20,831 bases of DNA, taken from assembly GCA_004561785.1 (NCBI GenBank), contig SFUB01000017.1:1-20831 (forward strand), read 5' to 3'. The notes beneath the pieces were generated by a model. The model was given only the letters and a program-made list of their open reading frames with translations, searched no databases and was not told the origin of the DNA. Source of the DNA: a bacterium. Lineage in GTDB: Bacteria; Bacillota_I; Bacilli_A; RFN20; CAG-826. Of the stretch, positions 7,628 to 14,138 are shown one piece after another. Every line of letters starts with the position of its first letter. Position 1 is the stretch's first letter. Position numbers and translations under genes: made by a program.

Positions 7628-7642
7628 CTTACCTATGGTAAG
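7628..7642. promoter_or_regulatory. Perfect 15-bp inverted repeat upstream of the 7649 promoter
   Basis: CTTACC-TAT-GGTAAG is an exact palindrome with a three-base centre, ending six bases before the -35 box. The location suits an activator or repressor site; no matching regulator gene is adjacent. Confidence 0.4.
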
Positions 7643-7648
7643 TCTTTA

Positions 7649-7677
7649 TTGCCCAAGAAAAAGGGCAATGCTATGAT
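7649..7677 (+). promoter_or_regulatory. Promoter of the unknown anchored protein, with built-in inverted repeat
   Basis: TTGCCC (7649-7654), a 17-base spacer and TATGAT (7672-7677). ATTGCCC (7648-7654) and GGGCAAT (7663-7669) are exact inverted repeats, so one arm is the -35 box and the other lies in the spacer. Confidence 0.65.
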
Positions 7678-7684
7678 TAACCCG

Positions 7685-7696
7685 CTGTCTAGACAG
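7685..7696. promoter_or_regulatory. 12-bp palindrome at the predicted transcription start
   Basis: CTGTCTAGACAG is a perfect palindrome beginning eight bases after the -10 box, so it covers the expected start point. It could be an operator or a 5' end structure. Short palindromes also occur by chance. Confidence 0.3.
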
Positions 7697-7727
7697 GCCG
7701 CATTTTTTTCGGAGGCTTCCGCATTAC

Positions 7728-8648
7728 ATGAACATCTTGAAAACCATTGGCGCTTCATTCACCAAACTCTGGCGCTGGATCCGCGAGACCGCTTGGGTCC
7801 AACCGCTCCTGATTGTCGGCGCCATCTTTGCCGTCATCTTCTCAATCCCCAAGGCGACCTCTTGGGTCCAATCCTTCGGGGTCGGCACCTCCACCGCCTA
7901 TTACATGGCCCAGAAGAAGACCCTTGAGGGCGAATCCACCAGCGCCGAGCTCACGAGCGAAGCCGATCTCCTCACCGGTGCTTTGATGAAATGGTCCAAT
8001 TTCGCCGACCAGGGCGATGGCGAATACGCCACCTACCAGGAATTCCGCACCGCCTTTGAGGCTTCGAGCGAAAAATCCGTGATTGACCGCGCCGGCGGAG
8101 AGAAGTTCTACCTCGTCTACGTCGCCAAGGGCAGCGATGCCTGCGATGAAGCTCAGGAAGGCTTCGAGAGTCTCCAAGACAACTGGGGCAGCCGCTACGT
8201 AGCCGAAGACGGCAAGTCCTTCGCCTTCTCCACCATCTACACGGACGAGGACTCCACCAACGACGACGATTTCGCCCTCGATGCCGAGAAGACCGCTTTC
8301 AACCGTTATCTTCTCAAATTCGACGACCTCGGCTTCTTCGCCGATGCCGGCGCCCGCTTCGACACCTGCGCCTACAAAAAGAACGCGAATCTGACCTCCT
8401 CCAGCAACTACGATAACTTCATCGATGCCGGCACGAAGCTCGATTCCAGCTCCTTCATCAAGCCGACCGTCATCCTAGTCGACTTCTCCAAAGAGGCCTT
8501 CGACCTTGGCCGCGTCGGCGTCTCCGAAATCCTCTTCGGGATCTCCGGCAGCACCGCTTACGACAAAGCCGAGCTTCTCATGCAGATGTGGAATCACACC
8601 TCCAAGAGCGATACCTCCAACCCCTTCACCACTGTCTACAACGCTTAA
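7728..8648 (+). CDS. Unrecognised membrane-anchored protein, possibly thioredoxin-fold
   Basis: A 306-residue protein I do not recognise. Seen: a short charged N-terminus, one strong hydrophobic segment (about 23-42) and a long acidic remainder, which suggests a single N-terminal anchor with the rest outside the membrane. Residues 126-150 (KFYLVYVAKGSDAC) and 245-252 (KPTVILVD) resemble the first strand/active-site turn and the cis-proline strand of a thioredoxin fold, but there is no CxxC: only C139 and C214 exist, so classical dithiol exchange seems unlikely. Codons are strongly biased to C-ending forms, as in the neighbouring rnj, which suggests high expression. GGAGG at 7711-7715 lies 12 bases before the ATG, a long spacing. 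It stands alone between its own promoter and terminator. The thioredoxin relation is a weak inference. Confidence 0.7.
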   Translation: MNILKTIGASFTKLWRWIRETAWVQPLLIVGAIFAVIFSIPKATSWVQSFGVGTSTAYYMAQKKTLEGESTSAELTSEADLLTGALMKWSNFADQGDGEYATYQEFRTAFEASSEKSVIDRAGGEKFYLVYVAKGSDACDEAQEGFESLQDNWGSRYVAEDGKSFAFSTIYTDEDSTNDDDFALDAEKTAFNRYLLKFDDLGFFADAGARFDTCAYKKNANLTSSSNYDNFIDAGTKLDSSSFIKPTVILVDFSKEAFDLGRVGVSEILFGISGSTAYDKAELLMQMWNHTSKSDTSNPFTTVYNA

Positions 8649-8662
8649 TTCAAAAGCGATTC

Positions 8663-8692
8663 AGGGCCGATGAAACGCGGCCCTTTTCTTTT
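8663..8692 (+). terminator. Terminator of the unknown anchored protein
   Basis: GGGCCG (8664-8669) pairs with CGGCCC (8678-8683) around an eight-base loop, followed by TTTTCTTTT. It ends where the next gene's extended -10 begins. Confidence 0.85.
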
Positions 8693-8700
8693 GCTATAAT
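8692..8700 (+). promoter_or_regulatory. Extended -10 promoter, near-leaderless gene at 8710
   Basis: TGCTATAAT combines the TGn extension with a consensus -10. It ends nine bases before the ATG, so the predicted leader is about three bases. No -35 box is evident, as allowed for extended -10 promoters. Confidence 0.65.
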
Positions 8701-8709
8701 CTTGGCGAT

Positions 8710-9258
8710 ATGAATAACCTATCTTTCTCTTCCCCATCCTTCTCCGTCCTTACCGTCGGAAAGGGGGATCGCCCCGAACGCGCCTATTCGAAAATCGCCC
8801 TTCACCCCGGGGAGTGCGTCGCCTTGGAAACCCATGACGAGGTCCCCTGCTTCTATGGTAAAAAAGGATGCTTCCTCGCCGGGGAGATCTTCTCCGCGGA
8901 TTCTGCGTTGGACGGATCTTCGATCGAGGAGGTGAAAAAGGAACTGTCCTCCAAGGGGATCAATCCTGAAGAGCTTGAGGTATACCTAGCCCCTTGCCTA
9001 ACCTTCTCCCACACCATCGTGGATGAGAAAACGATCGAGAAAGTGATCGGACTGGGCTACCGGGAGGCCTGCAAAAGGACCGACGGGGTGGATTTCCTAG
9101 ACGTTCCCTTGATTGTCTTGATCCAGTTCCGCAGGCTGGGGGTCAAGATGGAGAACATCCGCCTCTCCTCCTATGACACCAGCGAGAACCCCTCCTTGCT
9201 CTATTCGAAATCAAACGGGGATTTTGAAAAGAACCTGAACGTGGCGACGCTACGCTAA
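8710..9258 (+). CDS. Degenerate laccase-domain (YfiH/YlmD-like) protein, ligands lost
   Basis: A 182-residue protein. The C-terminal half resembles laccase-domain purine nucleoside phosphorylases (YfiH/YlmD/LACC1): FLDVPLIVLIQFRRLGV and the following DTSENPSLLYSKSNGD correspond to the family's LDL..N...L...GV and cT....fSyRr..g blocks, and LAPCLTF sits where IGPxIGxCC is expected. The family normally has about 250 residues and binds metal through His in a QVHG-type motif, Cys in ADC and His in AHAGWRG. Here the QVHG region is absent, ALETHDEVP replaces LLTADCLP and CFLAGEIFSAD replaces the AHAGWRG block, so all three ligands appear lost and the N-terminal third is missing. Enzymatic activity is not expected. 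There is no signal peptide. It is a monocistronic near-leaderless gene, convergent with coaD. Assignment by eye; an unrelated lineage-specific protein remains possible. Confidence 0.55.
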   Translation: MNNLSFSSPSFSVLTVGKGDRPERAYSKIALHPGECVALETHDEVPCFYGKKGCFLAGEIFSADSALDGSSIEEVKKELSSKGINPEELEVYLAPCLTFSHTIVDEKTIEKVIGLGYREACKRTDGVDFLDVPLIVLIQFRRLGVKMENIRLSSYDTSENPSLLYSKSNGDFEKNLNVATLR

Positions 9259-9265
9259 GCAGACA

Positions 9266-9318
9266 AAAAGCCGTCGGATCCTAAGCATTAACCGCTGAGA
9301 TCTACGGCCTTTTCTTTT
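9266..9318. terminator. Bidirectional terminator between the 8710 gene and coaD
   Basis: GCCGT (9270-9274) pairs with ACGGC (9304-9308). The plus strand continues with TTTTCTTTTTATTTTTT, and the minus strand runs into TTTTT after ACGGC. The T-rich plus side overlaps the coaD stop codon. Confidence 0.65.
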
Positions 9319-9791
9319 TATTTTTTCTGCGAATAGGCCCTCGCGACGCAGGGAGGGACCAAAGAGGAGATGTCCGCTCCATTCCGTTCGAGCTCATCGA
9401 CCGTGGAGGAGGAGATGAAGGTCGTCTGGGAGGACGCCATGAAGAACACCATGTCCACGTCGGGGTTCACGAAATGGTTGGCCGCGGCGAGTTGGAACTC
9501 GTATTCGAAATCCGTCACCGCGCGCAGGCCGCGGATGATGGATTTGGCGTCGTGGTTCAGGCAATAATCCACGGTCAAGCCATCGTAGCTATCGACGATA
9601 ACCCCTGGGATGTCCGAGGTGGCCTCTTTCATCATGGAGAGTTTCTCCTCGACGGAAAAGCGCCCCTTCTTGGCCCCATTCGTGGCCAAAAGGAGGATTA
9701 CCTGGTCAAAAACCTTCAAAGAACGCCTCAGAATGTCCAAATGCCCGTTGGTGATAGGGTCGAAAGATCCTGGATAGACGGCGATTTTCAT
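9318..9791 (-). CDS. coaD: Phosphopantetheine adenylyltransferase
   Basis: A 157-residue nucleotidyltransferase that joins ATP and 4'-phosphopantetheine to dephospho-CoA, the fourth step of CoA synthesis, in the cytoplasm. GSFDP (8-12) and TNGH (14-17) form the nucleotide-binding T/HxGH site, RGLR (87-90) is the family arginine motif and ISSSTV (126-131) the C-terminal ISSS signature. Length is typical. The start ATG at 9791 overlaps the rsmD stop in an ATGA junction and has AAGGAGG five bases upstream, so it is translationally coupled. It is last in the ylbF-rsmD-coaD operon, the same order as ylbF-(ylbG)-ylbH-ylbI of Bacillus subtilis. Confidence 0.97.
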   Translation of the reverse strand: MKIAVYPGSFDPITNGHLDILRRSLKVFDQVILLLATNGAKKGRFSVEEKLSMMKEATSDIPGVIVDSYDGLTVDYCLNHDAKSIIRGLRAVTDFEYEFQLAAANHFVNPDVDMVFFMASSQTTFISSSTVDELERNGADISSLVPPCVARAYSQKK

Positions 9792-10336
9792 AAGCTCCTC
9801 CTTAAGGCGAGCACCTTGGTTTTTCCGTATTTATATTCCCTTTGGAAAGGGAGATCGGAATGGAAAGGCAGATCCCCTTCGTATTCGAGGATCAAAGTGG
9901 CCTCCTCGCCGAGCATCGAGTTGTCCAGCAGAAAGTCGACCGCCTCTTGGTAAGCCCCCTTCATCGCGTAGGGGGGATCGAGGAAGACGATGTCGAAGAC
10001 CCTTCCCTCTTTTTTGGCCCTTTCCAAAGCCGCCCGGTAGTCCGAGTTCAGGACCTCGCCTTTGGTCTCCCGGAGAGAAGCGAGATTCTTAACGACGATC
10101 TGATAGGCCGCCCGGTCCTTCTCGACGAATAAGCAAGACGCCGCTCCGCGGGAAAGGGCCTCGATGCCAAGGGCCCCGCTGCCGGCGAAAAGATCTAGCA
10201 CCCTGGCCCCTTCGATGCGGTCGCCCAAAGAAGAGAGCATGGCCCCACGGACCATGTTCTTAGTCGGCAGGGTGGTCGCGCTGTCCGGGGTTTCTATGTT
10301 GCGGGAGCGATAGTCCCCGCCGATAATCTTGATCAT
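9788..10336 (-). CDS. rsmD: 16S rRNA (guanine-966 N2) methyltransferase
   Basis: A 182-residue SAM-dependent methyltransferase that modifies G966 of 16S rRNA. The SAM-binding loop LDLFAGSGALGIEA lies at residues 47-60 and the catalytic DPPY motif at 120-123. The N-terminal GGDYRSR and PTKNMVRGAM segments match the family's GGxxRgR and RPTxdxvREam blocks, although the leading Arg of RPT is Leu here. The ATG at 10336 overlaps the ylbF stop (ATGA) and is preceded by GGAGG six bases upstream. It is the middle gene of the operon and pairs with coaD as in many bacteria. Confidence 0.95.
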   Translation of the reverse strand: MIKIIGGDYRSRNIETPDSATTLPTKNMVRGAMLSSLGDRIEGARVLDLFAGSGALGIEALSRGAASCLFVEKDRAAYQIVVKNLASLRETKGEVLNSDYRAALERAKKEGRVFDIVFLDPPYAMKGAYQEAVDFLLDNSMLGEEATLILEYEGDLPFHSDLPFQREYKYGKTKVLALRRSL

Positions 10337-10698
10337 AGTTTGCCTCCGCAGGAAGTCTCGTCTCGGAACGGGTCGAAGAGAGTGGAATCCATCTGACGGT
10401 ATAAAGAAGCCATAGGGGCGTAGGCTTTCCGATAAGCCTCACTCGAAGGGAGCTCGTCGAGTTCCTTTTTAATAAGGTATAGGGAGTGCCAAGCCTGCTT
10501 GGCCTGCTCGCTTTCCTCTCCATAGGTGGAGCGGGCCTCCTCATAGGCGCGGGTCTTATTCTCTTTTTCTTTCGCGAGCTTTTGAGCTTGCGGATCGCTT
10601 TCGAGGGCACGCTCCGCTTCCTTGAGCCTCTTCATCCTCGGATCGGAGGACAAAGCGTCCCGAAGCGCGGACAAGGCTTCCATCGTGGCTTGATTCAT
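10333..10698 (-). CDS. ylbF: YlbF family protein
   Basis: A 121-residue, mostly helical and charged protein. The C-terminal SEAYRKAYAPMASLYRQMDSTLFDPFRD-type segment (about 85-113) closely follows the YlbF/YmcA (DUF964) pattern. In Bacillus, YlbF works with YmcA and YaaT in the Y-complex, which affects RNase Y specificity, competence, sporulation and biofilm development. Only one family member is in this window and its partners are not visible. It leads the operon with rsmD and coaD, matching the Bacillus gene order and supporting the assignment. The ATG at 10698 has no Shine-Dalgarno and lies six bases after a TAAAAT box, so the message is predicted to be leaderless. A single cysteine lies near the C-terminus (SCGGKL). 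Confidence 0.85.
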   Translation of the reverse strand: MNQATMEALSALRDALSSDPRMKRLKEAERALESDPQAQKLAKEKENKTRAYEEARSTYGEESEQAKQAWHSLYLIKKELDELPSSEAYRKAYAPMASLYRQMDSTLFDPFRDETSCGGKL

Positions 10699-10704
10699 GA
10701 GCCT

Positions 10705-10710
10705 ATTTTA
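10705..10710 (-). promoter_or_regulatory. -10 box of the ylbF-rsmD-coaD operon, leaderless
   Basis: TAAAAT on the minus strand ends six bases before the ylbF ATG, so the predicted start falls on the A of the ATG. The -35 region is poor. The divergent def promoter lies 20 bases away. Confidence 0.45.
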
Positions 10711-10729
10711 AAACGAATCCCCGCGCGGG

Positions 10730-10738
10730 TGCTATAAT
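10730..10738 (+). promoter_or_regulatory. Extended -10 promoter of def, near-leaderless
   Basis: TGCTATAAT ends nine bases before the def ATG, the same arrangement and the same nine-base element as the gene at 8710. Confidence 0.65.
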
Positions 10739-10747
10739 CGTCTCATT

Positions 10748-11308
10748 ATGTTGCACATCGTCAAAGATTCCACGCCCAGTCTGCGTTCCCGCTGCAAGGA
10801 AGTCCCCTTGCCCCTATCCAAAGAAAACCAAGAGCTCATCGATGAAATGCTGCGCTATCTCCTCTCAACCCAAGACCCCGACTTCCGCAAGAAGCACCCC
10901 GGCACCCGGGAAGGGGTCGGCTTGGCCGCTCCGCAGGTCGGCCACAACGTGAGGATGCTCGTCATTTCCTACCCAAGGTATAACGCAAACGGGGAGATCG
11001 ACGGGAAGACCGAGTATCAACTCGTCAATCCCAAGATCACCACGACCTCGGTCCGGAAAGCCTACCTCGACGCCGGGGAGGGATGCCTCTCCGTGGACGA
11101 AGAGCATCCCGGTCACGTCATCCGCCACTTCAAGATCACGGTCGAGGCCTTCGATGCGAAATCCCATCAGAATATCGTCATCACCGCCCGGGGATACGAC
11201 GCGATCGTCTTGCAGCACGAAATCGATCACCTGGATGGCATCCTCTTTTATGATCGGATCGACAAAGTCCATCCCGACAAGACGATCCCCGGCGCATACG
11301 TTTGCTGA
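10748..11308 (+). CDS. def: Peptide deformylase
   Basis: A 186-residue metalloenzyme that removes the formyl group from the initiator methionine of new proteins. All three family motifs are intact: GVGLAAPQVG (56-65), EGCLS (111-115, Cys ligand) and QHEIDH (156-161, two His ligands and the catalytic Glu). The insertion between residues 40 and 55 and the total length fit the Gram-positive type 2 form. The ATG at 10748 has no Shine-Dalgarno and lies just after an extended -10 box. The gene is monocistronic, divergent from ylbF, and ends at a terminator before rnj. Confidence 0.97.
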   Translation: MLHIVKDSTPSLRSRCKEVPLPLSKENQELIDEMLRYLLSTQDPDFRKKHPGTREGVGLAAPQVGHNVRMLVISYPRYNANGEIDGKTEYQLVNPKITTTSVRKAYLDAGEGCLSVDEEHPGHVIRHFKITVEAFDAKSHQNIVITARGYDAIVLQHEIDHLDGILFYDRIDKVHPDKTIPGAYVC

Positions 11309-11334
11309 TCTTTCGCTCAAGGAATCCGTTTGTC

Positions 11335-11377
11335 AAAAGCCGATGGGTCTCACTTCAGAATGGCCCGTGGCTTTTTT
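11335..11377 (+). terminator. Terminator of def
   Basis: AAAAGCC (11335-11341) pairs with GGCTTTT, and GGG (11345-11347) pairs with CCC (11364-11366) inside. A run of six T ends at 11377. Confidence 0.75.
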
Positions 11378-11428
11378 CTTGCATCGACAGGATTGGATGA
11401 AAAAGAAAAGGCTTTCATAAACATTTAA

Positions 11429-11458
11429 TTAGACACGGGGATACAGAAACGATATATT
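11429..11458 (+). promoter_or_regulatory. Promoter of rnj-maf
   Basis: TAGACA (11430-11435), a 17-base spacer and TATATT (11453-11458); TTAGAC at 18 bases is an equal reading. Start near 11465 gives a leader of about 60 bases to the ATG at 11525, longer than at most promoters here. Confidence 0.6.
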
Positions 11459-11489
11459 ACAAGGCGACATCCGATTCTTTATAGAAACG

Positions 11490-11502
11490 AGGAGGTAATT
11501 TG
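11490..11502 (+). promoter_or_regulatory. Strong Shine-Dalgarno with TTG start, out of frame with rnj
   Basis: AGGAGG (11490-11495) lies four bases before a TTG at 11500. The frame opened there reads LAFAKKLSY and is one base off from the rnj frame, which starts at the ATG at 11525. It may be a leader frame, or the true RNase J N-terminus separated by one base. Confidence 0.45.
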
Positions 11503-11524
11503 GCTTTCGCCAAGAAGTTATCCT

Positions 11525-13195
11525 ATGTATCAATCACCAGTATCCATTTACGCTCTCGGCGGCCTCGGAGAGGTCGGCAAAAACACCTACTGCATCGAGA
11601 ACGAGCACTCGATCATCCTGCTAGACGCGGGGGTCCGCTTCCCAGAGGCAAACCTCCCCGGGGTGGATTACGTCATCCCCGACTACACCTATCTCAAGAA
11701 CAACCGCGCGAAGGTCAAGGCTCTTTTCATCACCCACGGCCACGAAGACCACATCGGCGGCATCCCTTTCTTGATCCGCTCAATCTACGTCCCCGTCATC
11801 TACGCCCCGAAGCTCGCCTGCGCCTTGATCCGCCACAAGCTTGAAGACGCGCGCATCAAGGACAACATCAAGATCGTCGAATACGACCAGGATTCGATCA
11901 TCAAGGTCGCCGACGATTTCACCGTGAGCTTCTTCCGCGTCACCCACTCGATCCCCGATAGTTTCGGCATCGTGGTCAACACCTCAGAGGGGCGCATCGT
12001 CGATTCGGGCGACTTCAAAATCGACTTGACCCCCGTGGGCCCGAATTTCGAAATCAATAAGCTCGCCCGCTTAGGCGATGAGGGCGTTGATCTTCTTTTG
12101 GCCGATTCCACCAACGCGGAGATCGAAGGCTACACCCCTTCAGAGACCAATGTCCGAAAGGGCGTCGAGGAGATCTTCGACAAAGCCCCGGGCCGCATCA
12201 TCGTCTCCACCTTCTCCAGCAACATCAACCGCATTCAGCAGGTCGTTGAGGTCGCCGTCGCCCATAAGAGGAAGATCTGCATCCTCGGGCGTTCGATGAA
12301 GAACGTCGTCGGCATCGCGAGGGAGCTCGGCTACATCAAGATCCCCGACTCCTCGGTCATCGAGGAAGGCGATGTCCGCAACTTCAAGCTTTCCGAGGTC
12401 TGCATCCTCTGCACCGGAAGCCAAGGCGAGAAGCTCGCCGCCTTGTCCCGCATCGTCGCAGGCGAGAATCGGAACATCTACATTCTTCCTGGCGATACGG
12501 TCGTCTTCTCCTCCAACCCCATCCCGGGCAACGGGGCTTTGGTCGATGCGCTCATCAACAACTTGGTCAAACTCGGAGCCGACGTGAAGCAGAATTCCTT
12601 GGCCTTCTCCCTTCATTCCTCCGGTCACCCCTCCCGTCAGGAGCTGCGCCTCCTCCAGCGTTTGGTGCGTCCGAAGTACTTCATGCCCGCCCATGGCGAA
12701 TACCGCATGCTTCGCCTCCACGGCGAGGTCGCGGAGGCGCTTGGCATGCCGAAGGATCACATCTTCCTCTGCGACAATGGGGATCAATTGACCCTCTCCA
12801 AAGGCAAAGTCACCCGTGGGGGCCATATCCCCGCGGAGGCCGTCTATATCGACGGGAACGATCTCGACGGGGTCTCCTCCCAGACCATCAGCGATCGCGC
12901 GATTCTCAAAAACGAAGGCATGGCCGCAGTCTTGGTCACCATTGACAGCAAGCGCAACGAAGTGGTCGTCCCCCCCGTGGTCTACGCCAGGGGGTTCTCC
13001 GCTTCCGAGGCAACCCACGTCATCCGCCATGCGCAGATGCACGCTCAGGAGGCTCTTCAGGAGGCGATGGCGGCCCCCCATGCCACCTTCGCGACCATCA
13101 AGAACTCCATCCGCACGACCGTGAGCAAATACATCGAAAGGAAAACCGGCCGCAAGCCCATGGTCATCCCCGTGATCATGAACACGTCCCTTTGA
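11525..13195 (+). CDS. rnj: Ribonuclease J
   Basis: A 556-residue metallo-beta-lactamase/beta-CASP nuclease that degrades and matures mRNA and rRNA, combining 5'-exonuclease and endonuclease activity. The metal site HGHEDHIGG is at residues 71-79, the aspartate motif is VDSGDF, and the beta-CASP and C-terminal motifs HSSGHPS and MPAHGEYRM are present. Length matches RNase J1/J2. The ATG at 11525 has only a weak AAGAAG upstream, whereas a strong AGGAGG serves a TTG 25 bases earlier in another frame, so the exact N-terminus is unsure. Relatives usually have several residues before the YALGGLGEVGKN block, which lies very near the start here. C-ending codons dominate, consistent with strong expression. 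maf follows after one base. Confidence 0.96.
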   Translation: MYQSPVSIYALGGLGEVGKNTYCIENEHSIILLDAGVRFPEANLPGVDYVIPDYTYLKNNRAKVKALFITHGHEDHIGGIPFLIRSIYVPVIYAPKLACALIRHKLEDARIKDNIKIVEYDQDSIIKVADDFTVSFFRVTHSIPDSFGIVVNTSEGRIVDSGDFKIDLTPVGPNFEINKLARLGDEGVDLLLADSTNAEIEGYTPSETNVRKGVEEIFDKAPGRIIVSTFSSNINRIQQVVEVAVAHKRKICILGRSMKNVVGIARELGYIKIPDSSVIEEGDVRNFKLSEVCILCTGSQGEKLAALSRIVAGENRNIYILPGDTVVFSSNPIPGNGALVDALINNLVKLGADVKQNSLAFSLHSSGHPSRQELRLLQRLVRPKYFMPAHGEYRMLRLHGEVAEALGMPKDHIFLCDNGDQLTLSKGKVTRGGHIPAEAVYIDGNDLDGVSSQTISDRAILKNEGMAAVLVTIDSKRNEVVVPPVVYARGFSASEATHVIRHAQMHAQEALQEAMAAPHATFATIKNSIRTTVSKYIERKTGRKPMVIPVIMNTSL

Positions 13196-13196
13196 T

Positions 13197-13751
13197 ATGC
13201 TGATCCTCGCTTCTTCCTCCCCGCGTAGAAAAACGCTCCTGAAGAAGGTATGCGAGGATTTTTGCGTGCTCCCGCCGGACTATGACGAAAGGAGCCTGTC
13301 CCTCCCTCCCGAAGCTTTGGCTTTAGAGGAAAGCAAGATGAAGGCCTACTGCGTTTTCTCCTCCCACCCCCAAGACGAGGTCCTCTCCTGCGACACGATC
13401 GTAGTGCTCCACGGCAAGGTCCTAGGCAAGCCCAAAGACGAAGAAGAGGCGATCTCCATGCTCCTTTCCGAGCAGGGGCAAATCCAGACGGTCCTTTCCG
13501 GCTACACATATCTACGAGAAGGGAAGGAAATCAGCAGGACCGTCGCGACGAAGGTCCATTTCAATCCTTTGACGTTAAGCCAAATAAAGGAATACGTGCA
13601 TGCGAAAAAGCCCCTGGACAAAGCCGGGGCCTATGGGATTCAGGACGATTACCCCCTCATACAGAGGATCGAGGGAAGTTTTGACAACGTGATGGGGCTT
13701 CCGACGGAAGACCTCATCCAGCACGTCAAGCCTTTTCTCCGAACAAAGTGA
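13197..13751 (+). CDS. maf: Maf-like nucleoside triphosphate pyrophosphatase
   Basis: A 184-residue Maf/HAM1-superfamily enzyme that hydrolyses non-canonical or pyrimidine nucleoside triphosphates to monophosphates and pyrophosphate. The N-terminal LILASSSPRR motif, SCDTIV, GKVLGKP, DKAGAYGIQD and GSFDNVMGLP are all in place, so the enzyme looks intact. The ATG at 13197 follows the rnj stop by one base, so the pair is translationally coupled; no separate promoter is seen. Its last 26 bases overlap the 3' end of the convergent EIIB-like gene. In Bacillus, maf is linked to cell division genes; that context is absent here. Confidence 0.93.
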   Translation: MLILASSSPRRKTLLKKVCEDFCVLPPDYDERSLSLPPEALALEESKMKAYCVFSSHPQDEVLSCDTIVVLHGKVLGKPKDEEEAISMLLSEQGQIQTVLSGYTYLREGKEISRTVATKVHFNPLTLSQIKEYVHAKKPLDKAGAYGIQDDYPLIQRIEGSFDNVMGLPTEDLIQHVKPFLRTK

Positions 13752-14103
13752 AGTAGACTTCCTCCGCGTCGCCTTTGATGACCAAGGTGAGTTGGTTCGA
13801 CATCAGGATGAAGCCGTCGACGCCGGCTTTTTTCACGCTTGCCTGATCGACTTTCGAGGCGTCTTTGAGTTTCAAGACGATGCGGCTTCCCCTCAGCTCT
13901 TTGCCGAGGATGTTCTCTTCTCCCCCGAAGGCTTCGAAATAAGTCTCCTTGGAAGCGATGAGCTTCTTGGGGCCTTTCTTCTTGATCCCTGCCAAGACGA
14001 TCGCCAAGGCGGCGATAAGCAGGCATCCGGCGAGGATGAGGGCAAGCCACCAAGAGGAGGAAGCAAGCCAAGAAGAGAATTCTTGTGAGGAGTTGTTATT
14101 CAT
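13726..14103 (-). CDS. Membrane-anchored PTS EIIB-like protein lacking the active cysteine
   Basis: A 125-residue protein from the ATG at 14103. Seen: a Ser/Asn-rich start, one membrane helix (about residues 17-38), a Lys-rich stop-transfer stretch, then a domain that follows glucose-type PTS EIIB: FEAFGGEENI, LKDASKVDQ, KKAGVDGFI and a final DAEEVYFTLFG correspond to ealGGkeNI, kDpskvd, lGakGv and aeev. The phosphorylated cysteine of the C.TRLR motif is replaced in GKELRGSRIV; the only cysteine lies in the membrane helix. It therefore cannot relay phosphate in the normal way and may be structural or regulatory (inference). A GTG at 14124 would add seven residues but lies upstream of the -10 box, so the ATG is preferred. 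No PTS genes are nearby. Confidence 0.7.
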   Translation of the reverse strand: MNNNSSQEFSSWLASSSWWLALILAGCLLIAALAIVLAGIKKKGPKKLIASKETYFEAFGGEENILGKELRGSRIVLKLKDASKVDQASVKKAGVDGFILMSNQLTLVIKGDAEEVYFTLFGEKA

Positions 14104-14113
14104 GGTCGTGGGA

Positions 14114-14120
14114 TATAATA
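14114..14120. promoter_or_regulatory. Overlapping divergent -10 boxes for the EIIB-like and CYTH genes
   Basis: TATAAT (14114-14119) faces right and TATTAT (14120-14115) faces left, in the same seven bases. Rightward, the start near 14126 is just before GAGGAG and the CYTH ATG at 14139. Leftward, 11 bases separate the box from the ATG at 14103. Polymerase probably cannot occupy both at once. Confidence 0.5.
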
Positions 14121-14138
14121 TCACGCGAGGAGAAGATT

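Noticed and set aside
12140..13081. Open frame of 313 codons on the minus strand
   Set aside because: It is antisense to rnj, low in complexity (many Gly, Asp and Val) and without a start signal.
14085..14138. Longer start for the CYTH gene, adding 18 residues
   Set aside because: It would begin upstream of the -10 box, while the ATG at 14139 has GAGGAG and the family's usual N-terminus.
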